A DNA stretch of 64,000 nucleotides, from positions 62,001 to 126,000 of the forward strand of contig CBFHNF010000004.1 of assembly GCA_965657135.1 (NCBI GenBank), written 5' to 3'. This stretch comes from HIMB11 sp965657135 (GTDB lineage: Bacteria > Pseudomonadota > Alphaproteobacteria > Rhodobacterales > Rhodobacteraceae). A model generated the notes under the pieces. It did no database searches and was not told the origin of the DNA. It saw only the letters and a program-made list of their open reading frames with translations. Shown piece by piece: positions 1 through 8,405 of this stretch. The first letter of the stretch is position 1. The number at the start of each line of letters is the position of its first letter. Position numbers and translations under genes: made by a program.

Positions 1-1
1 A

Positions 2-508
2 GAAAGCTTGATTTGGATCGATGGAAATGATTTTGCCTCAATTTTTGATCCAATTGCACGCCAATCTATCCCAATCGAATTGTTCAGATCATTAGCCGGT
101 TTTTTAGTAATCTTACTGTTGATTATAATTTTCTGGCGACCACTTGTCGTAACAACCTTTGACGAAACATTTGCACAAGTTTCCGGTATATTCATAAGCT
201 TGGTATCTGGTGGAATAGCGGTTGCCGCGACAATCGCTGCGATTGTATCGTTTGATGCAGTTGGTTCGATTATCGTTGTGGCAATGTTTATTTGTCCACC
301 TGCCGCTGCGCGTGTTTTATCGGATAAATTATTTCCTCAGATGGTGTTAAGTCTGATATTCGCTGCATTAGCAGCAACACTTGGCTATTCAATTGCTGGG
401 TATCTTCCAATTGCGCTGGGCTTTGACACATCGATAAGCGCCGCTGGTACAATTGCGACGCTAAGCGGATTAATTTTGGCAATTGCGATGATATCTTCAA
501 AGAGGTAA
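2..508 (+). CDS. Metal-ion ABC transporter permease, C-terminal part (ABC-3 family), cut by window edge
   Basis: The reading frame is open from base 2, so the gene begins before the window; the TTG at 8 is not a convincing start. About 168 residues are visible, with several hydrophobic helices and the family hallmark VGSIIVVAMFICPPAAARVL near the middle, as in ZnuB/MntB/SitD permeases of Zn2+, Mn2+ or Fe2+ ABC importers. The protein would sit in the inner membrane and pair with an ATPase and a periplasmic metal-binding protein, which should be encoded upstream. The metal cannot be told from this fragment. It ends 5 nt before the stop of the convergent VOC gene. Confidence 0.85.
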   Translation, partial: ESLIWIDGNDFASIFDPIARQSIPIELFRSLAGFLVILLLIIIFWRPLVVTTFDETFAQVSGIFISLVSGGIAVAATIAAIVSFDAVGSIIVVAMFICPPAAARVLSDKLFPQMVLSLIFAALAATLGYSIAGYLPIALGFDTSISAAGTIATLSGLILAIAMISSKR

Positions 509-512
509 GTTT

Positions 513-932
513 CTAATTCTTCATAGATGGACACCACACATAACCATCATGACACTGAATGAATGCTTCACGTAATCCATGAGGCTTATTCATTGCAGAC
601 TCTAATACATGAAATCCAGCCTTAATGGCCCTGTTTGCCGACGCATCAGGATCGCAATCGTAAAGTCGAATTTCAATTCCCAGTCCACGAGGTGGATTTT
701 CCGGCAACAAGTTGAACATCGTGTGTCGTTGATAAGTATGATCCGCATGCAACTGAAAGACGTGTTTGCCATGCGTTACAATTGCAAAATCGCTGCTGAG
801 CTGATGACACTTTAGTGAAAAAACAGAGATCAAGAATTTGCTTGTTTCATTTACGTCTCTGACCAAAATATTGAGCCCAACACCAGTCAATGAACGGCCA
901 AAATCATCTGGCGAGATATTTTCGTAATTCAT
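513..932 (-). CDS. VOC-family (glyoxalase/bleomycin-resistance fold) protein
   Basis: A 139-residue protein with the single-module VOC pattern: an early segment 'GVGLNILVRDVNETSKFL' (beta-alpha unit), a middle HVFQLHAD strand and a late 'DGYVWCPS' strand. VOC proteins are small cytosolic metalloenzymes or ligand-binding proteins that usually dimerise. No specific subfamily is recognised, so substrate and activity are unknown. It is divergent from the AMP nucleosidase gene, and a TATAAT-like -10 lies between them. ATG start at 932. Confidence 0.75.
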   Translation of the reverse strand: MNYENISPDDFGRSLTGVGLNILVRDVNETSKFLISVFSLKCHQLSSDFAIVTHGKHVFQLHADHTYQRHTMFNLLPENPPRGLGIEIRLYDCDPDASANRAIKAGFHVLESAMNKPHGLREAFIQCHDGYVWCPSMKN

Positions 933-952
933 ACTATCACTGAAATCTATGT

Positions 953-958
953 TATAAT
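953..958 (+). promoter_or_regulatory. Candidate -10 box before amn
   Basis: A perfect TATAAT hexamer lies in the 109-bp divergent spacer between the VOC gene and amn. No good -35 hexamer is seen at 16-18 bp; TTCATA at 928-933 is the best and its spacing (19) is long. A transcript starting around 965 would leave no room for a leader before the ATG at 970, which supports the later start at 1042. Confidence 0.35.
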
Positions 959-1041
959 TTTACAATACGATGGGTATAATTCTGCACAAACCTGTGCAAT
1001 CTGTCGACTATAAAAAGAAATTTAAGATTGGAAAATGCTGC

Positions 1042-2517
1042 ATGAATAGATCTGAAATTGAAACTGTCTGTCCCCAATTATCTGAAAGTGAGAGTTTTCA
1101 TAATGCAGAACAGGCGTGGGAATGTCTGAACAAAATATACACGACATCTATCGATTTCTTGAGATCTAAGTTTTCAGAATTTTTGCATTCAAGCTCAAGT
1201 CTGCAACGCTATCGTGCGTTCTACCCCGAAATTCGCATTACCACTACAAAATTCGATCAAATTGATAGCAGACTAAGTTACGGACATGTCACAGGGCCAG
1301 GACGATATACGATAACGGTGACACGTCCTGATTTATTCAGAAACTATCTAATTCAACAAATGACACTATTAATTGAAAACCATAATATTGAGATCGAAAT
1401 TGCGGTTTCTGATACGCCAATCCCAATTCACTTTGCGATGACCGGTGGAGAAACAATTGAAGTCCACAACGATAGCTCAGCACATTTTGTACTACGCGAT
1501 ATTTTTGACGTTCCTGACTTGGGGACAACAAACGATGACATCGTTAACGGTTTGAATAACGGTGAAAAAGATACTGAAGCCCTTGGCCTTTTTACTGCAC
1601 AGCGGGTTGACTATTCGCTTGCGCGGCTGGCGCATTATACGGCAACTGATCCTGAGCATTTTCAGAATTTCGTTTTGTTCACAAACTACCAATTTTATGT
1701 ATCAGAATTTGAAAGCTTTGCTAGAAAAATGCTTGCCAATCCAGAAAGTGGATACACCAGTTTCGTTAGCACTGGTAACGTAGAAATATCATCACCAGAT
1801 GAAATTTTAGAGTACCCATCCAAACTACCGCAAATGCCAAGCTACCATTTGAAGCGCCCAGATGGAAACGGAATAACATTGGTGAACATCGGTGTCGGAC
1901 CGTCGAATGCCAAAACTGCAACGGATCATATCGCTGTATTGCGACCGCACGCGTGGCTAATGGTTGGGCATTGTGCAGGCCTGCGTAACAGCCAAAGCCT
2001 GGGCGATTTTGTCCTGGCCCACGCATATTTACGTGAAGATCGTGTTTTGGATGATGATTTACCTGCATGGGTCCCAGTGCCAGCGTTGGCCGAAGTACAA
2101 ATAGCACTTGAAACCGCTGTCGCGGATGTCACTCAATTATCTGGCTTCGAATTAAAGCAATTAATGCGTACTGGAACAGTCGCCACTGTGGATAATCGGA
2201 ATTGGGAGCTAAGAGACAACAGTGGCCCTGTCCATCGACTTAGCCAATCGCGAGCGATTGCTCTTGATATGGAAAGCGCAACTATCGCCGCAAACGGATA
2301 TCGGTTTCGCGTACCTTATGGAACGCTATTGTGCGTCAGTGACAAACCATTACATGGGGAATTGAAGTTGCCTGGGATGGCATCGTCTTTTTATAAAACA
2401 CAAGTTTCACGCCATTTATCGATTGGAATTCGCGCAATGGAACTGCTCCGGAACATGCCACTGGAGCGTTTGCAAAGCCGAAAACTTCGTAGTTTCAACG
2501 AAACAGCCTTTCTTTAA
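1042..2517 (+). CDS. amn: AMP nucleosidase
   Basis: Hydrolyses AMP to adenine and ribose-5-phosphate in the cytosol, part of purine salvage and AMP-level control. The chosen start (ATG at 1042) gives 491 residues, close to the usual length of about 480-490; an in-frame ATG at 970 would add 24 residues of unlikely sequence. The C-terminal half has the nucleoside-phosphorylase-like core, with GVGPSNAKTATDHIAVLRP followed by WLMVGHCAGLRNSQSLGDFV, and a late ALDMESATIAANGYRFRVPY segment supplying the catalytic acidic residues. The N-terminal half is the family's regulatory/dimerisation domain. It stands alone, with its own promoter candidate upstream and HU downstream. Confidence 0.93.
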   Translation: MNRSEIETVCPQLSESESFHNAEQAWECLNKIYTTSIDFLRSKFSEFLHSSSSLQRYRAFYPEIRITTTKFDQIDSRLSYGHVTGPGRYTITVTRPDLFRNYLIQQMTLLIENHNIEIEIAVSDTPIPIHFAMTGGETIEVHNDSSAHFVLRDIFDVPDLGTTNDDIVNGLNNGEKDTEALGLFTAQRVDYSLARLAHYTATDPEHFQNFVLFTNYQFYVSEFESFARKMLANPESGYTSFVSTGNVEISSPDEILEYPSKLPQMPSYHLKRPDGNGITLVNIGVGPSNAKTATDHIAVLRPHAWLMVGHCAGLRNSQSLGDFVLAHAYLREDRVLDDDLPAWVPVPALAEVQIALETAVADVTQLSGFELKQLMRTGTVATVDNRNWELRDNSGPVHRLSQSRAIALDMESATIAANGYRFRVPYGTLLCVSDKPLHGELKLPGMASSFYKTQVSRHLSIGIRAMELLRNMPLERLQSRKLRSFNETAFL

Positions 2518-2645
2518 GTGTATTTATCAAGAAAAAAAGGATGAATTTGGTAGAAAAAGTCCACTATTTGTTGTGTTTCACCGCAACATTCAGTTAAATC
2601 CATATCACGAGGCCCAAAAAGTAGGGCAGTGTAAGGAGTATAAGA

Positions 2646-2933
2646 ATGTCTAAACCAATGACAAAGACACAGCTTGTTGCGGCGCTGGCCGAAGAAATGG
2701 GCGCTGACAAGAAATCTGCAGGCGCGGCTTTGGACGCGATTTGTGGAATTATCACACGTGAAGTTTCTGGTGGCGGTGCTGTCACATTGCCTGGCGTTGG
2801 AAAAATCCAATGCCGCGAGCGTCCAGAGCGGATGGTGCGTAATCCATCAACAGGCGAACAATTCAAAAAACCAGCTGACAAAGTTGTTAAAATGACAATT
2901 GCGAAAGCGTTGAAGGATAGCGTAAACGGTTAA
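2646..2933 (+). CDS. HU-family DNA-binding protein
   Basis: A 95-residue nucleoid protein. The N-terminal helices start MTKTQLVAALAEEMG, and the DNA-binding beta-arm carries the RNPSTGEQF signature of HU/IHF proteins. HU dimers bend and compact DNA without strong sequence preference. The body matches HU better than IHF, but the subtype is not certain. A clear AGGAG ribosome-binding site lies 8 nt before the ATG, and a strong terminator follows 24 nt after the stop, so it forms a one-gene unit. Confidence 0.9.
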   Translation: MSKPMTKTQLVAALAEEMGADKKSAGAALDAICGIITREVSGGGAVTLPGVGKIQCRERPERMVRNPSTGEQFKKPADKVVKMTIAKALKDSVNG

Positions 2934-2956
2934 TATCGTTTTCCATTAATCTAAGG

Positions 2957-2984
2957 AAAGGGTCGCGATTTTCGCGACCCTTTT
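2957..2984 (+). terminator. Rho-independent terminator after the HU gene
   Basis: Inverted repeat AAAGGGTCGCGA / TCGCGACCCTTT, 12 bp with a 3-nt loop, ending in TTTT. It lies just after the HU stop codon and before the EamA gene. Confidence 0.85.
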
Positions 2985-3036
2985 CATTTGTTGAAATGCA
3001 TGAAATGAGTTTGTTAACCGACAAAGGGAGTAAGGT

Positions 3037-3900
3037 ATGGATGGACGCGCAATTTTTTTAGGATTGTCCTTTGCTTTGATGTGGTCGTCTGCATTCACAT
3101 CTGCGCGGATCATTGTTGCATATGCACCGCCTTTATATTCGCTTTCGGCACGCTTTTTAATCTCTGGACTGATTGGAATTGCGATCGCACTTTTATTGGG
3201 TCAGAGTTGGAAACTGACACGTAAACAATGGGCTTCCGTTGTGGTATTTGGCATATGTCAAAATGCTCTCTATCTCGGTTTAAACTTTGTTGCGATGCAA
3301 ACTGTTGAGGCTTCACTCGCGGCCATTATCGCGTCGACGATGCCGTTGATCGTTGCTTGTGCAGGCTGGGTCATCTTTAAAGAAGAATTGCCCACACTTG
3401 GAATTGTTGGTTTGTTTTCTGGATTAATTGGTGTGGCGCTGATTATGGGATCGCGTATCCAAGCGGCTGTAGACTTGTATGGAATAATTCTTTGCGTGAT
3501 TGCCGCAGTTTCACTTGCGGCTGCGACACTCTCGATGCGCGGAGTATCATCTTCGGGAAACTACTTGATGATCGTTGGATTGCAGATGCTTGTTGGTAGC
3601 GTCGCACTATGGGTACCAGCAATTTTATTAGAAACGCCTACAATTATCTGGAGCAGTCCACTGATTTATGCGTTCATCTACACGACGTTGGTGCCTGGAT
3701 TAGTTGCAACGCTCGTTTGGTTTATTCTTGTTGATCGGATTGGTGCTGTTCGCGCGTCTACCTACCACTTTTTAAACCCATTTTTCGGAGTGGTCATCGC
3801 AGCTGCGATATTAAACGAAGGTTTGACAAAACTTGACATTCTAGGCGTTTTTATAGTCGCCGGTGGAATTCTAGCTGTGCAAATTTCAAAACGACGTTAA
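3037..3900 (+). CDS. EamA-family (drug/metabolite superfamily) transporter
   Basis: A 287-residue, highly hydrophobic protein with ten predicted membrane helices arranged as two EamA repeats. The first repeat begins at residue 5 (FLGLSFALMWSSAFTSAR) and the second near residue 150 (LYGIILCVIAAVSLAAATLS). The family moves metabolites such as amino acids or nucleotides, often outward; the substrate here is unknown. A good ribosome-binding site (AAGGGAG) precedes the ATG. The stop codon overlaps the convergent aroC stop by 4 nt in a shared TTAA. Confidence 0.85.
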   Translation: MDGRAIFLGLSFALMWSSAFTSARIIVAYAPPLYSLSARFLISGLIGIAIALLLGQSWKLTRKQWASVVVFGICQNALYLGLNFVAMQTVEASLAAIIASTMPLIVACAGWVIFKEELPTLGIVGLFSGLIGVALIMGSRIQAAVDLYGIILCVIAAVSLAAATLSMRGVSSSGNYLMIVGLQMLVGSVALWVPAILLETPTIIWSSPLIYAFIYTTLVPGLVATLVWFILVDRIGAVRASTYHFLNPFFGVVIAAAILNEGLTKLDILGVFIVAGGILAVQISKRR

Positions 3901-4997
3901 CCAATTGTTCCCCTATTTGTGCCGATCTGTCCACGGTGTAACAACATGTGATCCAATAGAACGCATGCCATCATTGCCTCTGCCACGGGTACAGCGCGTA
4001 TTCCGACGCAAGGATCATGTCGCCCTTTGGTTACCACTTCGATTGGTTCACCATTCTTCTTAATAGAATTCCGTGGGGTTAGGATTGACGATGTTGGTTT
4101 AACGGCAAATCGCACAACGATATCTTGGCCAGTTGAAATTCCGCCCAAAATTCCACCAGAATGATTTGATCCGAAATAATGCCCATCATTACCCATGTAA
4201 ATCTCGTCGGCATTCTGCGAACCTGTTAACGCAGCAGCAGCCATACCATCGCCAATTTCAACACCCTTTACGGCATTGATCGACATCATCGCTGCGGATA
4301 GGTCAGTATCCAATTTACCATATATCGGTGCCCCAAGACCAGCTGGGACGCCACGAGCGACCACTTCAATCACGGCGCCGACTGAGTCGTGTGATTTCCG
4401 TAGATCATCTAAGTAACGGGCCCAATCCTGCGCCGCATTCTGATCTGGAGTCCAAAACGCATTGCGTTCGATTTCATCCCAATCAAAGTTATCTCTGTTT
4501 ATTGACTTGGGTCCGATTTGCGTCATGTACGCTGTAATTATAACGTTTGGGTACATTGATTTTATGGCTTCACGTGCCACACCGCCTGCTGCAACGCGTG
4601 CGGCTGTTTCCCTTGCTGATGACCTGCCGCCACCGCGATAGTCGCGAATTCCATATTTTTGCCAATAGGTAATATCTGCGTGTCCGGGGCGGAACGTTTC
4701 AGCAATTTCACCGTAATCTTTTGAACGTTGATCAGTATTTTTGATCATAAGTTGGATTGGAGTACCCGTTGATACGCCTTCAAAAACACCAGAAAGTATT
4801 TCTACTTCGTCTGGTTCGCGCCGCTGAGTGGTGAATTTGTTTTGCCCTGGTTTTCGTTTGTCCAACCAATGTTGGATCATTGCAGCGTTCACTTCTATAC
4901 TTGGGGGGCATCCATCAACAGTTGCACCCAGCGCCGGACCATGGCTCTCACCCCATGTGGTGACGCGGAATAAGTGTCCAAAACTGTTCATGCTCAT
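3897..4997 (-). CDS. aroC: Chorismate synthase
   Basis: Last step of the shikimate pathway: turns 5-enolpyruvylshikimate-3-phosphate into chorismate, using reduced FMN. The 366-residue length is standard. Family signatures are all present: WGESHGPALGATVDGCPP near the N-terminus, RPGHAD and GGGRSSARETAARVAAGG in the middle, and GSNHSGGILGGISTG with RHDPC near the C-terminus. The start at 4997 has AAGGAG 7 nt upstream; a second ATG follows two codons later. The gene is monocistronic as seen here and divergent from the thiamine transporter. Confidence 0.97.
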   Translation of the reverse strand: MSMNSFGHLFRVTTWGESHGPALGATVDGCPPSIEVNAAMIQHWLDKRKPGQNKFTTQRREPDEVEILSGVFEGVSTGTPIQLMIKNTDQRSKDYGEIAETFRPGHADITYWQKYGIRDYRGGGRSSARETAARVAAGGVAREAIKSMYPNVIITAYMTQIGPKSINRDNFDWDEIERNAFWTPDQNAAQDWARYLDDLRKSHDSVGAVIEVVARGVPAGLGAPIYGKLDTDLSAAMMSINAVKGVEIGDGMAAAALTGSQNADEIYMGNDGHYFGSNHSGGILGGISTGQDIVVRFAVKPTSSILTPRNSIKKNGEPIEVVTKGRHDPCVGIRAVPVAEAMMACVLLDHMLLHRGQIGTNRGTIG

Positions 4998-5137
4998 TTT
5001 GATGCTCCTTGCTTAGGATCTAACTAATTCCACAACATCAAAGGCGCAAGGCATTCTTCCGATTACACCGCCACAACTATTTAACAATCGACGCGATTTG
5101 CCTTGTATTTGTTATCATGGCAAACTACTTTCAATGA

Positions 5138-5217
5138 CACCTCGGGGTGCCTTAGGGCTGAGACGCATTTGCGGACCCGTCGAACCTGATCCGGGTAACT
5201 CCGGCGGAGGGAAGGTC
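5138..5217 (+). promoter_or_regulatory. TPP riboswitch (THI element)
   Basis: The leader of the thiamine importer carries the conserved thi-box blocks in order: CTCGGGGTGCC (5141-5151), GGCTGAGA (5156-5163), GACCCGTCGAACCTGATC (5174-5191) and GGGTAACTCCGGCGGAGGGAA (about 5193-5212). ACCT at 5139-5142 can pair with AGGT at 5213-5216 to close helix P1. Thiamine pyrophosphate binding to this aptamer class shuts down expression of thiamine uptake and synthesis genes. Confidence 0.95.
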
Positions 5218-5231
5218 CGGTATTGACTGGA

Positions 5232-5256
5232 TTCCCTCTTCATTATGAAGGGAAAG
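5232..5256 (+). promoter_or_regulatory. SD-sequestering hairpin, likely expression platform of the TPP riboswitch
   Basis: TTCCC (5232-5236) and TTCAT (5239-5243) can pair with ATGAA and GGGAA (5245-5254), burying the thiB ribosome-binding site GAAGGGAAAG (5247-5256), which sits just before the ATG at 5259. There is no U-tract, so control would be at translation rather than by termination, the usual mode for TPP riboswitches in Gram-negative bacteria. Confidence 0.6.
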
Positions 5257-5258
5257 TT

Positions 5259-6239
5259 ATGAAAAATACTCTACTTATCACTACATTTTTGTCTGCGACG
5301 GTAGCACACGCGGATACACCAATTTTGACAGTCTATGCGCCAGACTATTTTGCTTCCGAATGGGGTCCAGGACCTGCGATTGAGGCTGAATTTGAAAAAT
5401 CATGTGGCTGTGATCTTCAATTTTCTGCGGGTGATCTATTGCCACGGATCATGCTAGAGGGATCATCTACTGATGCAGATATTGTGATAGGCCTTAATAC
5501 AGATATCACAAAAATGGCACGTGAAACGGGGCTTTTTTCAGATCATGGCCAAAATAATTCAGATTTGAAATTGCCGATTGAATGGACTGACAAGACGTTT
5601 CTACCTTTCAACTGGGCATATGTTTCATTTGTATACAATTCCCAAAAAATGTCAGAAATGCCAACCTCTTTTGAAGACTTAGTAACTTTGCCCGATGCAC
5701 ACAAAGTTGTTATTCAGGATCCACGCAGCTCGATTTCTGGATTGGCTTTGGTTTTGTGGGTAAAAGCCATTTATGGGGACAATGCTGCAGACTATTGGGC
5801 ACGTCTTTCCCCAAATATCTTGACTGTCACAGGTGGTTGGTCAGAGGCGTATGGCCTATTCACCGAAGGCGAAGCAGATGTAGTATTGTCGTTTAACACA
5901 TCGCCAAGTTATCATATCGTTGCAGAGGAAGATGAAACAAAAAAGGCGGCTATTTTCGATGAGGGGCATTACCCTTATTTTGAATTAGTTGCGAAGATAT
6001 CCACAACCGACGTTCCAAATGTTGCAGATGAATTTATGGATTTTGTGATGTCTACGAACTTTCAATCCATAATTCCATTTACCAACTGGTCCTACCCCGC
6101 AGCGCAAGCGTCGGATGAATGGCCAGAAGTATTTGCAAATCTGCCAGCACCTTCAAAAACAGTTTACTTTGATGAACGGCAAGCTGCGGATTTGCGCAAA
6201 GCAGTGGTTGAGGAATGGCGCAACGCATTGTCTCAATAA
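5259..6239 (+). CDS. thiB: Thiamine ABC transporter, periplasmic binding protein
   Basis: A 326-residue periplasmic solute-binding protein. It has a short Sec signal peptide (MKNTLLITTFLSATVAHA, cleavage before DTPIL) and then the family opening LTVYAPDYFASEWGPGP. It captures thiamine (and probably TMP/TPP) for ThiP/ThiQ. The ATG at 5259 is chosen because it has a strong ribosome-binding site and starts the signal peptide; upstream in-frame codons would put non-signal sequence first. It is the first gene of a three-gene operon under a TPP riboswitch, overlaps thiP by 25 nt, and the riboswitch context makes the substrate assignment firm. Confidence 0.93.
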   Translation: MKNTLLITTFLSATVAHADTPILTVYAPDYFASEWGPGPAIEAEFEKSCGCDLQFSAGDLLPRIMLEGSSTDADIVIGLNTDITKMARETGLFSDHGQNNSDLKLPIEWTDKTFLPFNWAYVSFVYNSQKMSEMPTSFEDLVTLPDAHKVVIQDPRSSISGLALVLWVKAIYGDNAADYWARLSPNILTVTGGWSEAYGLFTEGEADVVLSFNTSPSYHIVAEEDETKKAAIFDEGHYPYFELVAKISTTDVPNVADEFMDFVMSTNFQSIIPFTNWSYPAAQASDEWPEVFANLPAPSKTVYFDERQAADLRKAVVEEWRNALSQ

Positions 6240-7726
6240 TAACGATTACGTTTTATTTGCTTGTCTTTGCCTTGCCTATTTTGGGCTTGGCGATATTTGG
6301 TGGGTTGGACACAAATTTAACGCCATCTGATGTTGCTGCAGTTAAATTCACTGTAAAACAAGCGTTTTGGTCTGCAATTGTAAGCATTCTGGTGGCAATT
6401 CCAGTTTCGCGCGCTCTGGCACGCCGACAGTTTATGGGGCGCGCCGTATTGATTTCGGTCCTTTCGGCACCCTTTATTTTGCCTGTTATCGTTGCGATCA
6501 GTGGTGTCTTGTTTATCTTTGGACGGGACGGGGTTGTGAACCAAATCCTTGGAGCCGTTAGTCTAAATTCAGTATCTATTTACGGTCTAACAGGCATATT
6601 ACTGGTGCACGTGTTTTTCAATTTACCTTTGGCAATCCGCGTTCTGTTATTTGGTTGGGGGGCAATTCCAGTCGAACATCATCGAATTATAAGAGGACTA
6701 AATCTTAGCCCGTGGGCACGGTTTAAAGTCATTGAATTTCCAATGTTAATCTCTCGTGTACCTTCTGTTGCAGCCATTATATTTGTGATTTGCTTATCCA
6801 GTTTCGCAGTGGCCCTTCTAATAGGTGGTGGCCCTCGTGCCACTACGGTCGAGCTGGCGATATATCAAGCGTTTCGGTTTGATTTTGATTTGGCAAAGGC
6901 AGGTCAACTGGCGATTATCCAATCTTGTTTTGCTGCCGTAGCAATCTTGATCAGCTTACTTGCTTCAAAACGGTTACAGGTCGGACCCAGTTACATAATA
7001 AATGGTATAACGGTTTCTTCGCGTCGCGCGTTCTTTATTGATTATGGATTAATATTTGCCGTTTCATTGTTTATGCTGGGGCCGATAATTGCAGTGATCC
7101 TGCGTGGGCTACCGTATCTGCCAACGCTTCCTGTGTCGGTTTGGATTTCCGCGCTTACTTCTTTGATGGTTGCATTACCCTCATCGATTATCTGTATTTT
7201 AATGTCGCTGTTTATGGCGCATCGAATTGGTGACAGCATTAGCATGTTGGCCCTGTCAATTTCGCCCCTAGTATTGGGTGTTGGGCTGTTTGTTTTATTG
7301 CGACCCTTCGTTAATCCATTCGATATCACGCTACTTATTGTCATTGTGTTGAATGCGGTACTGGCTGTGCCCTTTGTTTTACGTTTAGTTTTGCCTGAAA
7401 TCGAAAAGACAAAAACAGATTTCCAACAATTGTTTCGATCCCTCGGTATGTCAGACTGGTCAATTTGGTTTTGGGTGCTTCTTCCACGGCTCTTGCGGCC
7501 ACTTGGGTTTGCCTTCGGCTTGACAATGGCGCTGTCTTTGGGTGATTTGGGCGTCATCGTTTTGTTAGGCAGCCCAGAAACGGCCACCCTCCCCTACCAA
7601 ATAATGCAATTGCGCACAGGCTATAGGCTTGATGCCGCGGCAGGTGCATCGGTGCTGTTATTGGTTATGTGTCTTGCGTCACTTGTATGCTTTGATGGAT
7701 TAGGACGTAGATATGCTAGAAATTAG
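6215..7726 (+). CDS. thiP: Thiamine ABC transporter, fused double permease
   Basis: A 503-residue inner-membrane protein with two tandem permease halves of about 250 residues each, as is usual for ThiP. EAA-loop-like segments occur around GLNLSPWARFKVIEFPM (first half) and RSLGMSDWSIWFWVLLPRL (second half). It forms the channel through which thiamine delivered by ThiB passes. The start overlaps the end of thiB by 25 nt and its stop overlaps thiQ by 14 nt, which points to tight translational coupling. Confidence 0.93.
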   Translation: MAQRIVSIITITFYLLVFALPILGLAIFGGLDTNLTPSDVAAVKFTVKQAFWSAIVSILVAIPVSRALARRQFMGRAVLISVLSAPFILPVIVAISGVLFIFGRDGVVNQILGAVSLNSVSIYGLTGILLVHVFFNLPLAIRVLLFGWGAIPVEHHRIIRGLNLSPWARFKVIEFPMLISRVPSVAAIIFVICLSSFAVALLIGGGPRATTVELAIYQAFRFDFDLAKAGQLAIIQSCFAAVAILISLLASKRLQVGPSYIINGITVSSRRAFFIDYGLIFAVSLFMLGPIIAVILRGLPYLPTLPVSVWISALTSLMVALPSSIICILMSLFMAHRIGDSISMLALSISPLVLGVGLFVLLRPFVNPFDITLLIVIVLNAVLAVPFVLRLVLPEIEKTKTDFQQLFRSLGMSDWSIWFWVLLPRLLRPLGFAFGLTMALSLGDLGVIVLLGSPETATLPYQIMQLRTGYRLDAAAGASVLLLVMCLASLVCFDGLGRRYARN

Positions 7727-8405
7727 CGACCTGAGGTTTGGTCATGGAATGCAGCAAATGACCGCTGATAAACTTGTACTGTCGCCTGGTATCATTGGTG
7801 TGATTGGTGCCTCTGGTTCTGGGAAATCGACGTTTTTAAACGTGATATCGGGATTTCATCGAGAAGATCAGGGTCAAATAAAGTTTGAAGGCCAAGATAT
7901 TACCGCCTTTCGAGTAGAGGATCGTCCGGTTGCGATGTTGTTTCAATCCAACAACCTTTTCCCACATCTTTCGATCTTTCGGAACGTAGCGCTTGCATTA
8001 ACCTCCCGTCGTTGGCTGTCGAATAACGAGCGATTGCGCATCGAAGATGCACTTAGCCGCGTGGGCTTAGCAGGATATGCAAATCGCAAACCTGGAGAAT
8101 TGTCGGGTGGTCAACAAAGCCGAGCGGCGCTGGCCAGAGTATTGTTGCAAAAAAAACCAATCCTTCTACTGGATGAACCGTTTGCTGCGTTGGGACCCGC
8201 CCTACGGAAAGAAATGCTCGATCTTGTCCAAAAAATCGCCCAAAGCGAAAATCAGATCGTGCTATTGGTGACCCACGCTCCCGAAGATGCAATTCGCATT
8301 TGCAAAGAAACACTTTTTATCTCAGGTGGCAAGGTATGGTCAGCAGGTGAAACAAGAAGAGCACTCAATCAAATTCCTGATGAAATGCGCGACTATTTCG
8401 GTTAA
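7713..8405 (+). CDS. thiQ: Thiamine ABC transporter, ATPase
   Basis: A 230-residue ABC ATPase that powers ThiP. Walker A GASGSGKST is at residues 32-40, the Q-loop in AMLFQSNNLFPH, the signature LSGGQQSRAALAR, Walker B ILLLDEP, and the switch histidine in LVTHAPEDA. The length matches ThiQ, which lacks the C-terminal regulatory domain of sugar ATPases. It is the last gene of thiBPQ, and its stop overlaps the convergent hslU stop by 4 nt. Confidence 0.93.
   Translation: MLEISDLRFGHGMQQMTADKLVLSPGIIGVIGASGSGKSTFLNVISGFHREDQGQIKFEGQDITAFRVEDRPVAMLFQSNNLFPHLSIFRNVALALTSRRWLSNNERLRIEDALSRVGLAGYANRKPGELSGGQQSRAALARVLLQKKPILLLDEPFAALGPALRKEMLDLVQKIAQSENQIVLLVTHAPEDAIRICKETLFISGGKVWSAGETRRALNQIPDEMRDYFG

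Noticed and set aside
970..1041. Longer start for AMP nucleosidase at 970
   Set aside because: It would start almost at the predicted transcription start, without a ribosome-binding site, and adds residues not typical of the family.
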